A stretch of 16,392 nt of DNA from assembly GCA_014874235.1 (NCBI GenBank), contig JACWAC010000009.1, positions 1 to 16,392 of the forward strand, read 5' to 3'. The notes beneath the pieces are model-generated. The model made no database searches, was not told where the DNA came from, and was given only the letters and a program-made list of their open reading frames with translations. Source of the DNA: Thermoplasmatales archaeon (GTDB taxonomy: Archaea; Thermoplasmatota; Thermoplasmata; Thermoplasmatales; GCA-001856825). Positions 13,825-16,392 of this stretch are shown piece by piece. A program made the position numbers and the translations under genes. The number at the start of each line of letters is the position of its first letter. Position 1 is the first letter of the stretch.

Positions 13825-15406
13825 GACTCCGATTTTCTTTCTCCGTTTGGAATACGTTCTCAGTTTCCAGTTGAATACGTTGGACTACTTTTGAAAAATT
13901 TGAAAAGCCGACCTGCCCCTTTCTTCTCAAGTTTTCCATCAAGGATTTTCTTCTGTCTATTTCATCGTTGAGCTTTTCCGATGACCAGTCTTCCGATTTC
14001 ATCATTCGATCGTGGAAGTATGAGTGCCCGCTAAAGATGAACTTGTCGGAGACTGGATCCCACTCGAAAACATTGTTTGTGATAACTTCACCGGATTGCT
14101 TATCGATACCCACCAGCTCAACCACCCGCTTGATTCTCCTCACAGTTTCGTTTCCAACCTTTGTGATTGACTGGAGCACCACTATGTCAAGCGAGGACAG
14201 CATCGATCTGGGTATGTTCAGAGGTTCCCCCTCTAACCTATGGATGAATGATGGTATGTCATTTGAATGGAATGTACTTATTGCGGACTGACCGGTAGCC
14301 ATTGACTGAAAGACGGTGTATGCCTCTCTTCCTCTTACCTCCCCTATTACAATGTAGTCTGGCCTTTGTCTCAGGCTGTTCACCAGAAGATCAAACATGT
14401 CCACCTCCCCAACCCTTTTTCGGGTCGAGGGATTCACATCTCCGGTCCCCTGTCTGGTCAGTGACTGGACCCAATTCTCCAGCGGGAGGTTGAGTTCTCT
14501 GGTGTCCTCGATACTCACCAACTTCTTATTTGAGGGAACGAAGGAGAGAATTGAGTTGAGAGTAGTAGTCTTTCCCGACGCAGTTCCTCCGATTATGAAC
14601 ATGTTCTGTCCTTTCTCAACTGCCTGCCATAAATAGACGGCAATGTCGTCACTCATGGTTCCGAGCTTGATCAGATCAAGTGGAGTGAAAGGGTCTTCTT
14701 TGAATCTCCTTATCGTGAACGATGGACCATTCTTGGTTACCTCTCTTCCCAGGGTGGCCTGCAATCTAGCCCCATTTGGGAGTGAGCAGTCCACCATGGG
14801 TATGGATATCGAGATGTGTTTTCCCGAACGCTGCACTATCAACCTTACGAAATTGTCTAAGTCCTCGTCTGATTTGAAACTGACGTTTGACATTATCGAC
14901 CCGTATTTCCTGTGGAAAATATAGATAGGTGAATTTGCACCGACGCATGAAATGTCCTCGACATTATCGTCGAGAATCGGAACTTCAATTGGCCCATATC
15001 CTTCTAGCTCCCTGTAAAGATTGTAGAATATTTTTTCGAGCTCCAGATCAGAGAGTTTATTCTCTGAAGAGTCAGCGAACGTTTTCAGGCTAGTTCTCAG
15101 AGATTGTATTCTCTTCTTCCTTTCGGAAGGAAATGTAGTTATTGAAGAGATAAAGTTTGCCCTTGCTCTTTCGGCAAACAATGCGGAGTCCTTAGGCAGG
15201 GTAGGCTCCACGACCTGGTAAGTGTATACCCCGTTCTTCTGGTCGGAGAGTATGTTGACTGAGGCAAAGGGTGATTCTACCTCGTATGCTTCAGTGACGG
15301 TCTGGTTGGAAATCGGAATGACGTCTTCCGTCAACTCCCCGTGAGTGAATTTACCATTCGGTTCTGAATCTGCTGATAGATCGGATGTTACGCGACTTGA
15401 TTTCAT
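13817..15406 (-). CDS. Type II/IV secretion system ATPase (TadA/ArlI/GspE superfamily)
   Basis: With start ATG 15406 the protein has 529 residues. The ATPase core has Walker A GGTASGKTT (273-281), the Asp box SIEDTREL (298-305), Walker B YIVIGEVRGRE (351-361) and the His box STFHSN (377-382), so it should be an active hexameric motor that powers pilus assembly or secretion at the membrane. An N-terminal ~90 residues of hydrophilic sequence precedes the conserved N-domain (YREL/GYGPIEVPILDDNVEDI, about 131-152). The frame is open to 15505, but ATG 15406 has the strong Shine-Dalgarno GGAGGAG (15419-15413) six bases upstream and begins one base after the stop of the T2SF gene. It forms one translationally coupled operon with the platform and pilin-like genes. 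Archaellum, adhesive pilus or another appendage cannot be told apart here. Confidence 0.93.
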   Translation of the reverse strand: MKSSRVTSDLSADSEPNGKFTHGELTEDVIPISNQTVTEAYEVESPFASVNILSDQKNGVYTYQVVEPTLPKDSALFAERARANFISSITTFPSERKKRIQSLRTSLKTFADSSENKLSDLELEKIFYNLYRELEGYGPIEVPILDDNVEDISCVGANSPIYIFHRKYGSIMSNVSFKSDEDLDNFVRLIVQRSGKHISISIPMVDCSLPNGARLQATLGREVTKNGPSFTIRRFKEDPFTPLDLIKLGTMSDDIAVYLWQAVEKGQNMFIIGGTASGKTTTLNSILSFVPSNKKLVSIEDTRELNLPLENWVQSLTRQGTGDVNPSTRKRVGEVDMFDLLVNSLRQRPDYIVIGEVRGREAYTVFQSMATGQSAISTFHSNDIPSFIHRLEGEPLNIPRSMLSSLDIVVLQSITKVGNETVRRIKRVVELVGIDKQSGEVITNNVFEWDPVSDKFIFSGHSYFHDRMMKSEDWSSEKLNDEIDRRKSLMENLRRKGQVGFSNFSKVVQRIQLETENVFQTEKENRSRG

Positions 15407-15407
15407 T

Positions 15408-16241
15408 TCAAACTCCTCCAAGAAGCACGATGAGAATGTAACCGATGGAGGCAAGAATTGCAGCGTAAAGGAGACCACTCTGATACCTTCCCTCTCCCAA
15501 CACACCAGACATCAGACCGCTTCCGACCCCCTGTACTATCGCAACACCCGTGAGAATTTCCTTGATCAGGGGGATTGTGCTCAGGTTCAGGAAAGTGAAA
15601 GAAGAAGCAGAAGTTCCAGAAACGATCTGTTTCGTCATCTGTGGAAAGAACTGTATGTCTAGCACAAGGACCGTCAGGAGAAACACCGCGTATGCTATCA
15701 CGATTATTATGATGTAACTGCTTAACTGGGAGTACTTCTCTTTTGTAAGTACCTGAGCCTCCCTTGAATTGACTGCAATCAGATTGAGAACTTCAGAAGT
15801 ATTCCCTCCCGACCTGTTTGCCTCTATGACTGTCAACACAAGTTTCTCCGTAAATGGCGATTTGTTCCTTTTAACAAACTCCTCCAGAACTTCGTCGACA
15901 GAGACCCCCCATCGGATCTGGGCTGCCATTTTCTTGATTTCTACGCTTAACATACCGTACTGACCGTCAGATGCAGCTATGATGGAATCTGCCAGGTTGG
16001 AACCAAACTTGGATGCCTCTGCAACATCTCTCAGAAAGTCGGGGATACGACTTTCTATTGCTTTCGTCCGTCTTCTTTCATAAATATCCCGAATTCCAGA
16101 TGGAGCAAGAAAAAGAAATATTCCAAGGACAGTGAAGTCGAACAGAAGAGAAAAGTTGTCTGAGTGTGTCACGAAAAGATATATTGCCATTATGACAGAA
16201 ATCGAGCCAGTTGAGATTCCGATCAAAGACAGCCTATTCAA
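15408..16241 (-). CDS. T2SF-domain platform membrane protein (TadC/ArlJ-half type)
   Basis: The 277-residue protein has two N-terminal membrane segments (about 8-24 and 32-48), a cytosolic T2SF domain and further membrane segments (about 174-197 and two after 215). The domain shows RIPDFLRDVAEASKFGSNLADSI (65-87), EIKKMAAQIRWGVSVDEVLEEF (101-122) and the NRSGGNTSEVL motif (142-152), characteristic of archaeal ArlJ and TadB/TadC platform proteins. It would sit in the membrane and couple the ATPase to pilus subunits. It has only one T2SF domain, whereas ArlJ (about 550 residues) has two. The start is TTG 16241, overlapping the upstream stop (TTGA) with GGAGGT nine bases before, so translation is coupled. 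It is followed after one base by the ATPase. Confidence 0.85.
   Translation of the reverse strand: MNRLSLIGISTGSISVIMAIYLFVTHSDNFSLLFDFTVLGIFLFLAPSGIRDIYERRRTKAIESRIPDFLRDVAEASKFGSNLADSIIAASDGQYGMLSVEIKKMAAQIRWGVSVDEVLEEFVKRNKSPFTEKLVLTVIEANRSGGNTSEVLNLIAVNSREAQVLTKEKYSQLSSYIIIIVIAYAVFLLTVLVLDIQFFPQMTKQIVSGTSASSFTFLNLSTIPLIKEILTGVAIVQGVGSGLMSGVLGEGRYQSGLLYAAILASIGYILIVLLGGV
15413..15419 (-). promoter_or_regulatory. Shine-Dalgarno GGAGGAG deciding the ATPase start
   Basis: GGAGGAG lies inside the last codons of the T2SF gene, six bases before ATG 15406. It sets the ATPase start and shows SD-driven internal initiation in this operon. Confidence 0.75.
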
Positions 16242-16392
16242 GAGACCTGGACCTCCCCGTTTACGCTAGAGATCAATATCACGAAAGATGCAATCATGAC
16301 AGGCAGAACCAGAAATGAAAATAACAGTAGGAACAAGAGAGAGCCGCCGCTCGTGTTTCTTGCGATCACTGCCATGACAGCTAGTATGATTA
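16238..16392 (-). CDS. Membrane protein, C-terminal end (probable second platform protein; runs off the right edge)
   Basis: Only the last 50 codons are in the window, ending in TGA at 16240-16238. They encode two hydrophobic segments (IILAVMAVIA, then SLLFLLLFSFLVLPVMIASFVILI) joined by a short polar RNTSGG link, and the tail SSVNGEVQVS. The gene overlaps the following T2SF gene by four bases and contains that gene's Shine-Dalgarno, so both belong to one operon. A TadB-like partner for the next gene, or the N-terminal half of a split ArlJ, is the natural guess, but the conserved T2SF region lies outside the window and the identity is unproven. Confidence 0.6.
   Translation of the reverse strand, partial: IILAVMAVIARNTSGGSLLFLLLFSFLVLPVMIASFVILISSVNGEVQVS
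16251..16256 (-). promoter_or_regulatory. Shine-Dalgarno GGAGGT for the TTG start of the T2SF gene
   Basis: GGAGGT is nine bases before TTG 16241, within the coding region of the upstream membrane protein. It supports the TTG start and coupled translation. Confidence 0.6.

Noticed and set aside
15407..15505. 33-residue extension of the secretion ATPase within the T2SF gene
   Set aside because: A strong Shine-Dalgarno precedes ATG 15406 and the extension would overlap the upstream gene by about 100 bases.

Overview
The window reads as chromosomal DNA of an archaeon, most likely of the order Thermoplasmatales or a close uncultured relative. The evidence is a tricorn-interacting-factor-F1-type proline iminopeptidase, an archaeal pilus/secretion ATPase operon, AT-rich TATA boxes placed about 25 bases before many start codons (leaderless transcripts, several with GTG or TTG starts), and no bacterial -35/-10 promoters. 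No tRNA, rRNA, CRISPR array or insertion sequence was seen. No gene-free stretch exceeds about 280 bases.

Left part (1-6898): the 5' end of a BNR/beta-propeller gene leaves the window on the minus strand. Next comes a molybdenum-hydroxylase island: a MoeA-like molybdopterin-binding protein (+), XdhC/CoxI (-), CoxG plus a MocA-type molybdenum cofactor cytidylyltransferase as an overlapping pair (+), and a three-gene operon in M-S-L order (FAD subunit, [2Fe-2S] subunit, molybdopterin subunit) on the minus strand. Together these would make, load and anchor a heterotrimeric enzyme of the xanthine dehydrogenase/aldehyde oxidoreductase/CO dehydrogenase family. The large subunit has the PYRGAGR loop and not the AYxCSFR loop of true CO dehydrogenase, so aldehyde or another organic substrate is more likely than CO.

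Middle part (7017-11170): a small membrane-anchored OB-fold-like protein; a ZIP-family metal transporter whose promoter carries a palindrome resembling a DtxR/IdeR box; urocanate hydratase (histidine breakdown); and the F1-type proline iminopeptidase.

Right part (11339-16392): a small cytosolic zincin-like protein with the HExxHxxGxxD motif, whose TATA box sits inside a perfect 9-bp inverted repeat; a TSUP/TauE-type exporter; and a translationally coupled minus-strand operon for a type IV pilus-like or secretion machine. That operon encodes the end of one membrane protein, a T2SF (TadC/ArlJ-half) platform protein, a TadA/ArlI-type ATPase and a pilin-like protein with eight N-glycosylation sequons.

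The points most worth a second look are the two putative operators (upstream of ZIP and of the zincin), the apparently split pilus platform, the unusual ZIP metal ligands, and the compact molybdenum hydroxylase with its cofactor-cytidylation genes. All homology calls are from motif recognition by eye; no database search was run.
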